Source of the DNA: Cupriavidus sp. MP-37
GTDB lineage: Bacteria; Pseudomonadota; Gammaproteobacteria; Burkholderiales; Burkholderiaceae
Assembly (NCBI RefSeq): GCF_020618415.1
Contig: NZ_CP085345.1
Span: 372,001 to 436,000 of the forward strand
Length of the DNA stretch: 64,000 nt
Reading direction: 5' to 3'
Positions within the stretch are counted from its first letter, which is position 1. Each line of letters opens with the position of its first letter. Positions 53,071-64,000 of this stretch are shown here, piece after piece. The notes below the pieces were generated by a model that was given only the letters and a program-made list of their open reading frames with translations, made no database searches and was not told where the DNA came from. The translations under genes were made by a program, and so were the position numbers.

Positions 53071-53988
53071 ATGTCGATCGACCGTCGCTCATTCCTTGGC
53101 CTGGCCGCCGGACTGGCCGCCACCGGGTTCGGGCCAGCGCTGCCGGCCCATGCCGCCACCGTCGCCGCGCCACTGCGCCGCACCATTCCAGGCACCACCG
53201 AAGCCCTGCCCGTGATCGGCATGGGCACCGCCGACACCTTCGACGTCGGCACCGGCCCTGACGAACGCAAGCCGTTGGCGGAGGTCATGGGGCTGTTGCT
53301 GCAGACCGAAGGTTCGGTGGTCGATACCGCGCCCAGCTACGGCAGTGCCGAAGCCGTGACCGGCGATCTGCTGCGCGCGGCGAATGCACGCAACCGGGTC
53401 TTCCTCGCCACCAAGATCTCGGCCCGATCCGGCGCACCGGCGCAGGCGCAATGGGAACGCTCGCTGGCCGACCTGCACGTCGACAAGGTCGACCTGCTGC
53501 AGATACACAACCTGATCGACTGGCAAAACAACCTGCGCTGGCTGCGCCAGTTGAAGGAGCAAGGCCGCATCCGCTACCTGGGCATCACCCATTACCGCGA
53601 CGACGCCCACGAAGCCCTGGAAAAAATCCTGCACGCCGAGCGTGTGGACTTTGTCCAGATCAATTACTCCGTGGGCGAGCGCAATGCCGAGCGCACGCTG
53701 CTGCCGCTGTGCGAGGCGCGTGGCGTCGCAGTGCTGATCAACCGGCCGTTCCAGGATGGCCGCCTGTTCCGCGTGGTCAAGGACCGCCCGCTGCCGCCAT
53801 GGGCCGGCGACATTGACTGCGGCTCATGGGGCCAGTTGTTCCTGAAATTCGTCGTCAGCCATCCGGCCGTGACCGCTGCCATCCCGGCCACCTCCAAGCC
53901 GCGCAATATGGCCGACAACCTCGGCGCCGGGCTGGGCCGCATGCCCGATCCCGGGCAGCGCGAGCGCATTGCGGCGCTGCTGCGCTAA
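53071..53988 (+). CDS. Tat-exported aldo/keto reductase
   Basis: 305 residues. A twin-arginine signal (RRSFLGLAAGLAATGFGPAL, then PAHA) leads into an AKR barrel: VDTAPSYGSAEAVTGDLLRA with the catalytic Tyr, FLATKIS with the Lys and LLQIHNLIDWQNN with the His-Asn. It should fold with NADPH-type cofactor in the cytoplasm and be exported. The next gene is 12 bases downstream and likely co-transcribed. Confidence 0.85.
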   Translation: MSIDRRSFLGLAAGLAATGFGPALPAHAATVAAPLRRTIPGTTEALPVIGMGTADTFDVGTGPDERKPLAEVMGLLLQTEGSVVDTAPSYGSAEAVTGDLLRAANARNRVFLATKISARSGAPAQAQWERSLADLHVDKVDLLQIHNLIDWQNNLRWLRQLKEQGRIRYLGITHYRDDAHEALEKILHAERVDFVQINYSVGERNAERTLLPLCEARGVAVLINRPFQDGRLFRVVKDRPLPPWAGDIDCGSWGQLFLKFVVSHPAVTAAIPATSKPRNMADNLGAGLGRMPDPGQRERIAALLR

Positions 53989-54000
53989 ACCGGCGCTGCC

Positions 54001-55377
54001 ATGGACGAGCCCGCACCCAACGCCCCCGCCGCCAGCCTGGCCCGCCTGTGGCGCGGCTTCGGCGTCCGCAGCGGCGAAGCCGGCGCCGTGGTGGCCGGTT
54101 TCCTGTTCTTCTTCTGCCTGTTCGCCAGCTATTTCATGCTGCGCCCGGTGCGCGAAACCATGGGCATTGCCGGCGGCGTGAAGAACCTGCAATGGCTGTT
54201 CACCGCCACCTTCGTCGTGATGCTGGCCGCCATCCCGCTCTACGGCGCCGTCTGCGCCTGGCTGCCACGGCGCCGCTTCGTGCCGTGGGTCTACGCCTTC
54301 TTCATTGCCAACCTGCTGGCCTTTGCGCTGGCCACGCGCGCGCTACCCGACAACGTCTGGCTGGCGCGCGTGTTCTACGTGTGGTTGTCCGTGTTCAACC
54401 TGTTCGTGGTCTCGGTGGCGTGGAGCCTGATGGCCGATGTGTTCCGCCCGGAGCAGTCGCGCCGGCTGTTCGCGCTGCTGGCCGCCGGTGCCAGCGCGGG
54501 CGGACTGGCCGGGCCGATGCTGGGCGGCTGGCTGGTGCCGCATATCGGACTGACCGGCCTGATGCTGCTGTCGGCCGCATTGCTGGCCGCCACGCTGCCG
54601 GGCGTGGGCTGGCTGTTCGGCTGGCGCCGTCGAGCCGGCGCCGGCGTCGGGCCGCCCGACCAGGCCGTTGCCAGCGCGACACAGGATCCCGCCAATCCGA
54701 TTGGCGGCGGGCTGCTGGCCGGGCTGTCGTTGCTGCTGCGCTCGCGCTATCTGCTCGGCATCGGCCTGTTCGTGATCTTGCTGGCCACGGCCAGCACCTT
54801 CCTGTATTTCGAGCAGGCCCGGCTCGTCGCCGAGGCCTTCCCCGAGCGCACCCGCCAGACCCAGGTGTTCAGCGCGCTGGATGCGGTGGTGCAAGCCCTG
54901 ACCATCCTGGTGCAACTGTTCTTCACCGGCCGCATGGCACGCCGCTATGGCGTCACCGTGCTGCTGACCGCGGTGCCGCTGGCCGTTGTCTGCGGCTTTC
55001 TCGTACTGGCGATGCTGCCGACCTTCGGCGTGCTGGCCGGCGTGATGATCCTGCGGCGCGTGGGCGAATACGCGCTGCTGCGCCCCGGGCGCGAAATGCT
55101 GTTCACCGTGGTCGATCCCGAAACCAAGTACAAGGCCAAGAACGTCATCGACACCGCCGTCTATCGCGCGGGCGATGCGGTCAGTGCGTGGGTCAAAACG
55201 GGGATCGATGCGCTGTCAGGGCATCCGGCCGCGGTGGCACTGGCGGGTGCCATGCTGGCGCTGGTGTGGGCGGGGCTGGGGTGGTGGCTGGGGCGGCGGC
55301 ATGAAGGGCAATTGCGGCCGACGGATGACGGCCTTGGCAGTCGTGCCGGCCATGCGGCCGTGACGCGCGGGCGCTGA
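54001..55377 (+). CDS. MFS-like transporter with distant NTP/NDP-exchanger (AAA-type) similarity
   Basis: 458 residues, about 12 membrane helices. The start AGFLFFFCLFASYFMLRPVR, then ETMGIAGGVKNLQWLFTATF, resembles bacterial relatives of the ATP:ADP antiporters and the unknown MFS group in free-living bacteria. Substrate unknown. Typical free-living bacteria lack true nucleotide exchangers, so no ATP transport is claimed. Confidence 0.7.
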   Translation: MDEPAPNAPAASLARLWRGFGVRSGEAGAVVAGFLFFFCLFASYFMLRPVRETMGIAGGVKNLQWLFTATFVVMLAAIPLYGAVCAWLPRRRFVPWVYAFFIANLLAFALATRALPDNVWLARVFYVWLSVFNLFVVSVAWSLMADVFRPEQSRRLFALLAAGASAGGLAGPMLGGWLVPHIGLTGLMLLSAALLAATLPGVGWLFGWRRRAGAGVGPPDQAVASATQDPANPIGGGLLAGLSLLLRSRYLLGIGLFVILLATASTFLYFEQARLVAEAFPERTRQTQVFSALDAVVQALTILVQLFFTGRMARRYGVTVLLTAVPLAVVCGFLVLAMLPTFGVLAGVMILRRVGEYALLRPGREMLFTVVDPETKYKAKNVIDTAVYRAGDAVSAWVKTGIDALSGHPAAVALAGAMLALVWAGLGWWLGRRHEGQLRPTDDGLGSRAGHAAVTRGR

Positions 55378-55537
55378 CCGCTGATCGGCCAAAGCTGGCC
55401 TCATGCCGCAGGAAGACCGTATAGTCATGTCCTCGGACTGGCTGGCTTGCGCACCGCGCCGAACTTTCGCCGCGCGGCGCCAGAACCGCTGAGCCATGCA
55501 AGCCGCCCCCATATTCCTGATCCCGGAGGACTCCCCC

Positions 55538-56644
<1,107 letters not shown>

Positions 56645-56657
56645 GGACGGCGCCGAC

Positions 56658-57500
56658 ATGGAACTGATCTCGCAACATGGCTGCCACGGCGGCGTGCAGC
56701 GCTTCTATCGACATGACTCGGTGGCGATCGGGCTGCCGATGCGTTTCTCGGTCTACCTGCCGCCGCAGGCGCAGGCTGGCGCACGGGTGCCGGTGCTGTT
56801 CTACCTGGCCGGCCTGACCTGCACCGAAGAGACTTTCATGATCAAGGCCGGCGCGCAGCGTTTTGCCGCCGAGCACGGCCTGATGCTGGTGGCTCCCGAC
56901 ACCAGCCCGCGCGGCGCGGGCCTGCCGGGAGAGGCGGATGCGTGGGACTTCGGCGTGGGCGCGGGGTTTTATGTCGATGCCACCGAAGCACCGTGGCACA
57001 AGCACTGGCGCATGGAAAGCTACGTCGCGGAAGAACTGTTCGAACTGGCGACCACGGCGTTGCCGGGCGATGCCGCGCGCGCCGGCATCTTCGGGCATTC
57101 GATGGGCGGGCACGGTGCGCTGGTGCTGGCGCAGCGCCATCCGCAGCGCTTCCGCTCGGTGTCGGCCTTCGCGCCGATCGCCGCGCCGTCGCGCTGCCCG
57201 TGGGGAGAGAAGGCCTTTACCGGCTACCTCGGCAGCGACCGCGCCGGCTGGGCTCAATATGACGCCAGCGAGCTGATGGCACGCCAGCAGGCTGCGCCGT
57301 TCCCGGCCGGCATCCTGGTCGACCAGGGGCTGGACGACCAGTTCCTGCAGAGCCAGCTGCATCCGGAGGCGTTTGCCGCGGCCTGCCAGGCGGTCGGCCA
57401 GCCGCTGACCTTACGCCGGCACAGCGGCTACGACCACGGCTACTACTTCATCACCAGCTTTATCGCGGACCACATCCGGCACCACGCCACGCAGCTGTAG
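56658..57500 (+). CDS. S-formylglutathione hydrolase
   Basis: 280 residues, esterase D family. Catalytic Ser in FGHSMGGHGALVLAQ, Asp in GILVDQGLDDQFL and His in HSGYDHGYYFITSF. It converts S-formylglutathione to formate and glutathione. It begins 13 bases after the class III dehydrogenase gene, forming an operon. Confidence 0.95.
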   Translation: MELISQHGCHGGVQRFYRHDSVAIGLPMRFSVYLPPQAQAGARVPVLFYLAGLTCTEETFMIKAGAQRFAAEHGLMLVAPDTSPRGAGLPGEADAWDFGVGAGFYVDATEAPWHKHWRMESYVAEELFELATTALPGDAARAGIFGHSMGGHGALVLAQRHPQRFRSVSAFAPIAAPSRCPWGEKAFTGYLGSDRAGWAQYDASELMARQQAAPFPAGILVDQGLDDQFLQSQLHPEAFAAACQAVGQPLTLRRHSGYDHGYYFITSFIADHIRHHATQL

Positions 57501-57508
57501 CCGCCGGT

Positions 57509-58585
57509 TCAGCTTTCCGCGACGCGGCGGTAGGCCCCCGGGCGCGATCCGGTCCAGCGCCGGAACGCCCGGTGAAACGCGCCCGGCTCGGCAAAACCGA
57601 GCTCGGCCGCGATATCCGCCACCGGGCGCCCGGAGTGGCTCAGCGCCTCGATCGCCAGGTCGCGCCGCAGTGCATCCTTCAGGTCCTGGTAGCTCACGCC
57701 CTCCTCCATCAGCCGGCGCCGCAATGACGACGCCGACAGGTTCAGGCTGACGGCCAGGTCTTCGAAGGTCGGCCATTGGTCCGGACGCTGGTTGCGCAGC
57801 AGCCGGCGCACGCGCGCGCCCATGCTGCTGCGGTCCGAATACTTGACCACCACGTTGTGTGGCGCGTCGCGCAGGAACGCCTTCAGGCTGCGCTCATCGT
57901 GGCGCACCGGCTGCTCCAGCAGCGCCGCATCGAACACCAGCGCCGTGGCCGGTTGCGCGAACGCCAGCTGGCGCGAATACATGACGCGATATTCCGCGCT
58001 GTACGGCGGTTCGGCATAGTTGAATGCCGCCAGCCGCACCGGCACGCGCCGCCGCAGCAGCCAGCTCATCAGCCCATGCAGCATGATCAGCATGGTCTCC
58101 TGCGCGAACACGCCGGGCTGGTGGCCCAGATGCGCGCGCGGCGCCGTCAGCACCAGCGCGGCCTCGTCGCCATGGCGCTCCAGCCGCACACCGATATCGT
58201 CGAGCAGCAGCCGGAAGTACCGCGTGATGCGCTCCAGCGCCTGCGCCAGCGTGCGGCTTCCGGCCACCGCATGGCACAGCATGGCAAAGCTGCCGCACTT
58301 CATGCTGCGCGAGTCCTGGCCGAAGAACTCATCATCCAGCGCCGCGGCCACGGCCAGCCACAGCTCGCTGTAGCTGGCGGCCGAGACCCGCGCCTGCGGC
58401 ACGGCCAGCAGCGCCGGTGCAATGCCGGCACCGCGCAGCACCGGATCGGGATCGATGCCGCGCGCGCGCAGCCCCGCGATGGCGTGGTGGACGAAACAGA
58501 TGGCGACACTGCCTTTTTCCATGGTGCTGAGGGCGGAAAAGCGAGGGTGGCAAACGAGTTCACGAAGATTGGCGGATTTTGGCAT
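57509..58585 (-). CDS. AraC-family regulator with OruR/ArgR-type N-terminal domain
   Basis: 358 residues; an internal ATG at 58522 ([10 protein letters not shown]) is a likelier start. The N-terminal arabinose-binding-like domain includes [20 protein letters not shown]. The C-terminal HTH pair is [20 protein letters not shown], then [20 protein letters not shown]. It is divergent from the acyl-CoA dehydrogenase gene and probably activates the valine operon, as MmsR does elsewhere. Effector unknown. Confidence 0.85.
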   Translation of the reverse strand: MPKSANLRELVCHPRFSALSTMEKGSVAICFVHHAIAGLRARGIDPDPVLRGAGIAPALLAVPQARVSAASYSELWLAVAAALDDEFFGQDSRSMKCGSFAMLCHAVAGSRTLAQALERITRYFRLLLDDIGVRLERHGDEAALVLTAPRAHLGHQPGVFAQETMLIMLHGLMSWLLRRRVPVRLAAFNYAEPPYSAEYRVMYSRQLAFAQPATALVFDAALLEQPVRHDERSLKAFLRDAPHNVVVKYSDRSSMGARVRRLLRNQRPDQWPTFEDLAVSLNLSASSLRRRLMEEGVSYQDLKDALRRDLAIEALSHSGRPVADIAAELGFAEPGAFHRAFRRWTGSRPGAYRRVAES

Positions 58586-58688
58586 AGGAGCCGACTCCGG
58601 GCGTTCCTACACTGCCCGCAGGTCAAACGCCGCGCGCGCATTCTGCCTGAGTTGCAGCGCGGCTCCAAACGCTCCATCCCAACCTGCC

Positions 58689-59822
58689 ATGCATAGCGAC
58701 TACACCGAAGAGCAAACCATGATCCGCGACAGCGCGCGCGCCTTCGCCATCGAGCGGCTGGCCGCCGGCGCCGCGCAATGGGACCGCGATGGCCGCCTGC
58801 CCGACGAGGTCGTCGCCGAAATGGGCGCGCTGGGGCTGCTGGGCATGATCGTCCCGGAGGAATGGGGCGGCACCTATACCGACTACGTCGCCTATGCGCT
58901 GGCCATCGAGGAAATCGCCGCCGGCTGCGCCGCCTGCGCGACCATGATGAGCGTGCACAACTCGGTCGGCTGCGGGCCGATCCTGCACTACGGCACCGAT
59001 GCGCAGAAAGAACGCTACCTGGCACGCCTTGCCAGCGGCGAGCTGATCGGCGCGTTCTGCCTGACCGAACCGCAGGCGGGCTCCGAGGCGCACAACCTGC
59101 GCACCCGCGCCCGCTTCACCGACAACGGCTGGGTGCTCAACGGCAGCAAGCAGTTTGTCACCAACGGCCAGCGTGCGGGCGTGGCGGTGGTGTTTGCCGC
59201 CACCGAACCGGAACGCGGCAAGAAAGGGATCTCGGCGTTCCTGGTGCCCACCAACACGCCAGGCTTCATCGTCCACGCCCCGGAGAAGAAGCTTGGCATC
59301 CGCGCCTCCGATACCTGCGCCATCACGCTGGAAGACTGCGTGGTCCCGCACGACGCGCTGCTCGGCGAGCCCGGCGAGGGCTTGCGCATCGCGCTGTCCA
59401 ACCTGGAGGGCGGACGCATCGGCATCGCCGCGCAGGCGATCGGCATCGCCCGTTCGGCCTTCGAGGCCGCCTGCCGCTACGCGTCAGAACGCATCCAGTT
59501 CGGCCGTGCACTGCGCGAGCATCCTCCCATCGCCAACATGCTGGCCGACATGGCCACCGAACTGAATGCCGCGCGGCTGCTGGTGCACCGCGCCGCGCGC
59601 ATGCGCAGCGATGGGGTGCCGTGCCTGTCCGAAGCCTCGCAGGCCAAGCTGTATGCGTCGGAACTCGCCGAGCGCGTGTGCTCCAAGGCGCTGCAGATCC
59701 ACGGCGGCTACGGCTACCTGGAAGACTATCCGGTCGAGCGCCATTACCGCGACGCCCGCATCACCCAGATCTACGAAGGCACCAGCGAGATCCAGCGCAT
59801 GCTGATCGCGCGCAGCCTGTAG
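58689..59822 (+). CDS. Acyl-CoA dehydrogenase, probable isobutyryl-CoA dehydrogenase
   Basis: 377 residues. FAD-binding segment [40 protein letters not shown] and the catalytic glutamate in [14 protein letters not shown]. The next genes mmsA, mmsB, enoyl-CoA hydratase and HIBYL-CoA hydrolase point to isobutyryl-CoA as substrate, giving methacrylyl-CoA. First gene of the operon. Confidence 0.9.
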   Translation: MHSDYTEEQTMIRDSARAFAIERLAAGAAQWDRDGRLPDEVVAEMGALGLLGMIVPEEWGGTYTDYVAYALAIEEIAAGCAACATMMSVHNSVGCGPILHYGTDAQKERYLARLASGELIGAFCLTEPQAGSEAHNLRTRARFTDNGWVLNGSKQFVTNGQRAGVAVVFAATEPERGKKGISAFLVPTNTPGFIVHAPEKKLGIRASDTCAITLEDCVVPHDALLGEPGEGLRIALSNLEGGRIGIAAQAIGIARSAFEAACRYASERIQFGRALREHPPIANMLADMATELNAARLLVHRAARMRSDGVPCLSEASQAKLYASELAERVCSKALQIHGGYGYLEDYPVERHYRDARITQIYEGTSEIQRMLIARSL

Positions 59823-59865
59823 GGCCACTTTCCCAGCCAACAGAACAGACCACCCGGAGACAACC

Positions 59866-61389
59866 ATGACCGCCGTGACCAAGACCGACCCTGCCGTGCC
59901 CACCGTACCGCTGCTGATCAACGGCGAATGGGTGGACTCGTCCGCCACTGAATTCCGCAACGTGGTCAATCCCGCGACGCAGCAAGTGCTGGCGCGCGTG
60001 CCGCTCGCCACCGCCAGTGAAGTGGCGGCAGCGGTGGGCGCCGCGCACCGCGCCTTTGCCACCTGGCGCCACACGCCGATCGGCGCGCGGCTGCGCATCA
60101 TGCTGCGTTTCCAGGCCCTGATCCGCGAGCACAGCAAGCGCATCGCCGCGATCCTGACCGCCGAGCAGGGCAAGACCCTGGCCGATGCCGAAGGCGACAT
60201 CTTCCGCGGGCTGGAGGTGGTCGAGCACGCCTGCTCGATCGGCACGCTGCAGCAAGGCGGCTTTGCCGAGAACGTCGCCGCCACCGTCGACACCTACACG
60301 CTGCAGCAGCCGATCGGCGTCTGCGCCGGCATCACCCCGTTCAACTTCCCGGCGATGATCCCGCTGTGGATGTTCCCGATGGCGATCGTCTGCGGCAATA
60401 CCTTCGTGCTCAAGCCGTCGGAGCAGGATCCGCTGTCGACCATGGAACTGGTCAAGCTGGCGCTGGAAGCTGGCGTGCCGCCGGGCGTGCTGAACGTGGT
60501 GCACGGCGCCAAGGACGTGGTCGATGCGCTGTGCACGCACCCGGACATCAAGGCGGTGTCGTTCGTGGGCTCGACCGCCGTCGGCACCCATGTCTACAAC
60601 CTGGCCGGCGCGCACGGCAAGCGCGTGCAGTCGATGATGGGCGCCAAGAACCACGCAGTGGTGCTGCCCGACGCGCACAAGGAGCAAACCCTGAATGCGC
60701 TGGCGGGCGCCGGCTTCGGCGCGGCCGGGCAGCGCTGCATGGCCACTTCGGTGGTGGTGCTGGTGGGCGCGGCGCGTGACTGGGTGCCCGATCTGGTGGC
60801 GCGGGCAAAGTCGCTCAAGGTTGGCGCCGGCGCCGAGCCGGGCACCGATGTCGGCCCGGTGGTTTCGGTCGCGGCAAAGGAGCGCATCCTCGGCCTGATC
60901 GCTGCCGGCGAGCGCGAAGGCGCCACGCTGGTGCTGGACGGGCGCGGCGTGGAAGTCCCCGGCTATCCGCAGGGCAACTTCATCGGCCCGACCATCTTCA
61001 CCGATGTGAAGACCGACATGTCGATCTACACCGAAGAGATCTTCGGACCGGTGCTGGTGGTGATCGGCGTCGATACGCTCGACGACGCCATCGCGCTGGT
61101 CAACCGCAACCCGTTCGGCAACGGCACCGGCGTGTTCACGCAAAGCGGCGCCGCGGCGCGCAAGTTCCAGAGCGAGATCGATGTCGGCCAGGTCGGCATC
61201 AACATCCCTATCCCGGTACCAGTGCCCTACTTCAGCTTCACCGGCTCGCGCGGCTCCAAGCTGGGCGACCTGGGTCCGTACGGCAAGCAGGTGGTGCAGT
61301 TCTACACGCAGACCAAGACGGTGACGGCGCGGTGGTTTGACGATGCCACGGTGAATGATGGGGTGAATACGACGATCAGTTTGAAGTAA
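59866..61389 (+). CDS. mmsA: Methylmalonate-semialdehyde dehydrogenase (CoA-acylating)
   Basis: 507 residues. The ALDH core with [20 protein letters not shown], then the catalytic Cys in [16 protein letters not shown] and [20 protein letters not shown], matches MmsA. It converts methylmalonate semialdehyde to propionyl-CoA in valine degradation. It follows the dehydrogenase by 43 bases and precedes mmsB. Confidence 0.95.
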   Translation: MTAVTKTDPAVPTVPLLINGEWVDSSATEFRNVVNPATQQVLARVPLATASEVAAAVGAAHRAFATWRHTPIGARLRIMLRFQALIREHSKRIAAILTAEQGKTLADAEGDIFRGLEVVEHACSIGTLQQGGFAENVAATVDTYTLQQPIGVCAGITPFNFPAMIPLWMFPMAIVCGNTFVLKPSEQDPLSTMELVKLALEAGVPPGVLNVVHGAKDVVDALCTHPDIKAVSFVGSTAVGTHVYNLAGAHGKRVQSMMGAKNHAVVLPDAHKEQTLNALAGAGFGAAGQRCMATSVVVLVGAARDWVPDLVARAKSLKVGAGAEPGTDVGPVVSVAAKERILGLIAAGEREGATLVLDGRGVEVPGYPQGNFIGPTIFTDVKTDMSIYTEEIFGPVLVVIGVDTLDDAIALVNRNPFGNGTGVFTQSGAAARKFQSEIDVGQVGINIPIPVPVPYFSFTGSRGSKLGDLGPYGKQVVQFYTQTKTVTARWFDDATVNDGVNTTISLK

Positions 61390-61434
61390 GCGAGACGACG
61401 AAATCCTGATGCCGGACGCGAACCGATTGTGTGC

Positions 61435-61472
61435 TCCCCTCTCCCGCTTGCGGGAGAGGGGAGAAAACAAGC
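61435..61472. repeat. Single REP-like hairpin repeat
   Basis: CCCCTCTCCCGC/GCGGGAGAGGGG (61436-61461) followed by AGAAAACAAGC. It matches the right REP at 50737-50773 over 37 bases, with one difference in the loop (T for G). It lies between mmsA and mmsB and may act as mRNA stabiliser or attenuator. Confidence 0.75.
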
Positions 61473-61506
61473 GGGATATTGACACCTGATACGAAGGAGA
61501 CACCCC

Positions 61507-62412
61507 ATGCATATCGCCTTCATCGGCCTGGGCAACATGGGCGCGCCCATGGCGCGCAACCTGCTCAAGGCCGGTCACACGCTGACCGTATTCGACCTGA
61601 ACGCCGCCGCGGTGGCATCGCTGTGCGCCGAGGGCGCCGCCAGCGCCGACTCGGCGCGCAAGGCGGTGGCCGAGGCCGATTTCGTCATCACCATGCTGCC
61701 GGCCGCCGCCCATGTGCGCAGCGCCTACCTCGGCGAAGACGGCGTGCTCGCCGGGGTGCGGCGCGGCGTGCCGCTGGTCGACTCCAGCACCATCGACCCG
61801 GCCACCGTGCGCGAACTGGCGGCCGCGGCCGAGGCCCACGGCAATGCGCTGGCCGATGCGCCGGTCTCCGGCGGCACCGTTGGCGCGCAGGCCGGCACGC
61901 TGACCTTCATGGTCGGCGCCAGCGAGGCGCTGTTCGCGCAGGTGCGCCCGGTGCTGGCCGGCATGGGCCGCAACCTGGTCCACTGCGGCGGCACCGGCAC
62001 CGGCCAGGTCGCCAAGATCTGCAACAACCTGATCCTGGGCATCTCCATGATCGGCGTCTCCGAGGCAATGGCGCTGGGGGTCAAGCTCGGCATCGATGCC
62101 AAAGTGCTGGCGGGCATCGTCAATACCTCGACCGGCCGCTGCTGGGCTTCCGATACCTGCAATCCGTGGCCCGGCGTGATCGAGACCGCGCCGGCCGGCC
62201 GTGGCTACAGCGGCGGCTTCGGCGCCGACCTGATGCTCAAGGACCTGGGCCTGGCCACGGACGCGGCGCGCAGCGTGAAGCAGCCCCTGTTCCTGGGCGC
62301 GCTGGCGCAACAGGTCTACCAGGCCGTGAGCGACGCCGGCGATGGCCATCTCGACTTCTCCGGCGTCATCCGCCAGTACCTGTCGGCCGCCGACAAGGAG
62401 GGCCAGCAATGA
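61507..62412 (+). CDS. mmsB: 3-hydroxyisobutyrate dehydrogenase
   Basis: 301 residues. NAD-binding IAFIGLGNMGAPMARNLLKA, substrate motif DAPVSGGTVGAQAGTLTFMV and the catalytic lysine in GTGQVAKICNNLIL identify the family. It oxidises 3-hydroxyisobutyrate to methylmalonate semialdehyde. The stop overlaps the next start as ATGA. Confidence 0.95.
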   Translation: MHIAFIGLGNMGAPMARNLLKAGHTLTVFDLNAAAVASLCAEGAASADSARKAVAEADFVITMLPAAAHVRSAYLGEDGVLAGVRRGVPLVDSSTIDPATVRELAAAAEAHGNALADAPVSGGTVGAQAGTLTFMVGASEALFAQVRPVLAGMGRNLVHCGGTGTGQVAKICNNLILGISMIGVSEAMALGVKLGIDAKVLAGIVNTSTGRCWASDTCNPWPGVIETAPAGRGYSGGFGADLMLKDLGLATDAARSVKQPLFLGALAQQVYQAVSDAGDGHLDFSGVIRQYLSAADKEGQQ

Positions 62413-63179
62413 TCGAATTCGCCCTGCAGGGCCACGTCGCCACGCTGACGCTGAGCCGCCCGCCCGCCAATGCGTTCACCGCCGAGGGCCTGCAGCAGCT
62501 GCGCGAGCTGGTTGCAAAGATCGACGCCAACCCGGAAGTGCGCGCCGTGGTCGTCACCGGAGCCGGCGAGAAGTTCTTCAGCGCCGGTGCCGACCTGAAC
62601 GGCTTTGCCGACGGCGATCGCGCGCATGCGCGCGTGATGGCGCAGCAGTTCGGCAGCGCCTTCGAGGCCCTGCAGAACGCGCGGCCGGTGGTGATTGCCG
62701 CGATCAACGGCTATGCCATGGGCGGCGGGCTGGAATGCGCGCTGGCCTGCGATATCCGCATCGCCGAGGAACAGGCACAGATGGCGCTGCCCGAAGCCGC
62801 CGTGGGCCTGCTGCCGTGCGGCTGCGGCACGCAGACGCTGCCGTGGCTGGTGGGCGAAGGCTGGGCCAAGCGCATGATCCTGACCAACGAACGCGTCGAT
62901 GCGGCCACCGCGCTGCGCATCGGACTGGTGGAAGAGGTGGTGCCGCGCGGCCAGGCCCTTGCCGCGGCGCTGGCGATGGCCGAGCGCGCCTGTCAGGTCA
63001 GCCCGCGTGCCGCCGCACACAGCAAGCGGCTGGTGCACCTGGCGCGCCAGGGCGTGCCGCGCCACGCGGCGCTGGCGCTGGAGCGCGAGCGCTTTGTCGA
63101 CCTGTTCGACGATGCCGACCAGCGCGAGGGCGTCAACGCCTTCCTCGAGAAACGCGCGCCGCAATGGCGCAACGCCTAG
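62409..63179 (+). CDS. Enoyl-CoA hydratase of the valine operon
   Basis: 256 residues, crotonase fold: GEKFFSAGADLNGF and NGYAMGGGLECALACDIRIA form the oxyanion hole, and MALPEAAVGLLPCGCGTQTL holds the catalytic Glu region. It hydrates methacrylyl-CoA to 3-hydroxyisobutyryl-CoA. It overlaps mmsB by four bases and precedes the hydrolase by 10. Confidence 0.9.
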   Translation: MIEFALQGHVATLTLSRPPANAFTAEGLQQLRELVAKIDANPEVRAVVVTGAGEKFFSAGADLNGFADGDRAHARVMAQQFGSAFEALQNARPVVIAAINGYAMGGGLECALACDIRIAEEQAQMALPEAAVGLLPCGCGTQTLPWLVGEGWAKRMILTNERVDAATALRIGLVEEVVPRGQALAAALAMAERACQVSPRAAAHSKRLVHLARQGVPRHAALALERERFVDLFDDADQREGVNAFLEKRAPQWRNA

Positions 63180-63189
63180 GAGCCCCGCC

Positions 63190-64000
63190 ATGCGCCTGAC
63201 CGAAGAAACCAAGGCCGCCAACCTGGATGTTGCCGGGCCGGAGGTGCTGTTCCAGGTGGTCAACGGCGTCGGCATTGCCACGCTGAACCGGCCGCGCCAG
63301 CTCAATGCCCTGTCGTACCCGATGATCGTCGCGCTCGGCGCACAGATGGAGGCCTGGGCGCGTGACGATGCCATCCGCGCGGTGGTGCTGCGCGGCGCGG
63401 GCCCTAAGGCCTTCTGCGCCGGCGGCGATATCCGCGCGCTGACCGACAGCTACCGCGACGGCACGCCGCTGCACCGGCGCTTCTTTATCGACGAATACAC
63501 GCTGGACTACCGCCTGCACCGCTATCCCAAGCCGCTGGTGGCGCTGATGGATGGCATCGTCATGGGCGGCGGCATGGGCCTGGCACAGGCCGCGCACCTG
63601 CGCCTGGTCACCGAACGCTCGCGCGTGGCCATGCCCGAGACCGGCATCGGCCTGGTGCCGGATGTGGGCGCCAGCCACTTCCTGTCGAAACTGCCGGTGC
63701 CGCTGGCGCTCTACCTGGGGCTGACCGGCGTGAGCATCGGCGCGGCGGACGCCCTGCTGTGCGGACTGGCCGATGCGGCGGTGGACAGCGCCACGCTGGC
63801 CGGGCTGGAACAAACCCTCGCCGGCATCGACTGGGGCCACGACACGCTGGCGGACTTGCGCCACGCGCTGGTGCGCGAGCCCGTTGCCAGCGCCGCCGAA
63901 GCGCCGCTGCTGCAAGTGCTGCCGGCCCTGCTGGAGCATTTCCCGGCGCATGCGACGCTGCCGGAAATCCTGGCCAGCCTGGCTGGCGAGGACGACCCCG
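63190..64000 (+). CDS. 3-hydroxyisobutyryl-CoA hydrolase, truncated at the right edge
   Basis: About 270 residues are visible from ATG 63190 and the frame stays open at 64000. The crotonase fold shows GPKAFCAGGDIRALTDSYRD, MDGIVMGGGMGLAQAAHLRL and VAMPETGIGLVPDVGASHFL, the last being characteristic of HIBYL-CoA hydrolases. It cleaves 3-hydroxyisobutyryl-CoA to the free acid used by MmsB. The C-terminus lies outside the window. Confidence 0.88.
   Translation, partial: MRLTEETKAANLDVAGPEVLFQVVNGVGIATLNRPRQLNALSYPMIVALGAQMEAWARDDAIRAVVLRGAGPKAFCAGGDIRALTDSYRDGTPLHRRFFIDEYTLDYRLHRYPKPLVALMDGIVMGGGMGLAQAAHLRLVTERSRVAMPETGIGLVPDVGASHFLSKLPVPLALYLGLTGVSIGAADALLCGLADAAVDSATLAGLEQTLAGIDWGHDTLADLRHALVREPVASAAEAPLLQVLPALLEHFPAHATLPEILASLAGEDDP

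Noticed and set aside
59761..62409. An 882-codon open frame on the minus strand over mmsA and mmsB
   Set aside because: It is the antisense shadow of high-GC genes with clear catalytic motifs on the plus strand; its translation is a His/Arg/Gly/Ala mixture without domains.

Overview
The window is high-GC, densely coded DNA from a Betaproteobacterium of the order Burkholderiales. Gene content suggests a Cupriavidus/Ralstonia-type genome, possibly the secondary chromosome: an opgGH glucan operon, class A acid phosphatase, KfrA-type protein, Entner-Doudoroff-type enzymes, and an acyl-CoA dehydrogenase-mmsA-mmsB valine cluster beside glutathione-dependent formaldehyde oxidation. The organism assignment is inference from gene content and codon bias. 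I saw no rRNA or tRNA gene and no CRISPR array. About 63 protein genes are supported, plus an FMN riboswitch, a LexA box, a sigma-54 promoter, several operators and terminators, two candidate small RNAs, REP-like repeats and two decayed genes.

Region by region: 1-5000 holds a fragment of an FTDGA-repeat protein, a cupin, a LysR regulator, a VOC protein, a thioredoxin-like protein and an SOS-controlled nuclease-helicase fusion. 5100-8600 looks like a small accessory patch: a fossil of an AMP-forming ligase, a RES/Xre toxin-antitoxin pair with a perfect palindromic operator, and a KfrA-like coiled-coil protein head-to-head with a tyrosine recombinase. 8800-20200 contains small hypothetical proteins, a frameshifted small gene, a Gly/His-rich lipoprotein, TetR, a cardiolipin synthase, an orphan response regulator, an EAL-CBS-GGDEF protein, a chemoreceptor, a HAD-like protein, a CHMI-type isomerase, an HU protein with a histone H1-like tail and an Mpo1-like membrane protein. 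20300-32100 has a Crp/Fnr regulator with arylamine N-acetyltransferase, an SDR, an acyl-CoA ligase, a phosphatase lipoprotein, CreA, a thioesterase, HU, an Amt ammonium transporter behind a sigma-54 promoter, MscS and a Bcr/CflA pump. 32100-44600 has opgGH, a YTDGAK-repeat secreted protein related to the first gene, small envelope proteins, ribB with its FMN riboswitch, PagL, an XRE/MmyB regulator, a CNNM/CorC protein, a degenerate EAL protein and an entericidin.

The most coherent system lies at 44647-52190. KDPG aldolase, KDG kinase and a PLP- and metal-dependent D-amino acid deaminase diverge from an RpiR regulator, an N-acyl-D-amino-acid deacylase, a RidA protein and a GntP permease. Together these would convert an N-acylated sugar amino acid, most plausibly N-acetyl-D-glucosaminate, to pyruvate and glyceraldehyde 3-phosphate: import, deacetylation, deamination to 2-keto-3-deoxygluconate, phosphorylation and aldol cleavage.

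52400-64000 carries VapBC, a Tat-exported aldo/keto reductase, an MFS-type protein, class III alcohol dehydrogenase plus S-formylglutathione hydrolase, and an AraC regulator divergent from an acyl-CoA dehydrogenase-mmsA-mmsB-enoyl-CoA hydratase-HIBYL-CoA hydrolase operon for valine/isobutyrate degradation. The last gene runs off the right edge.
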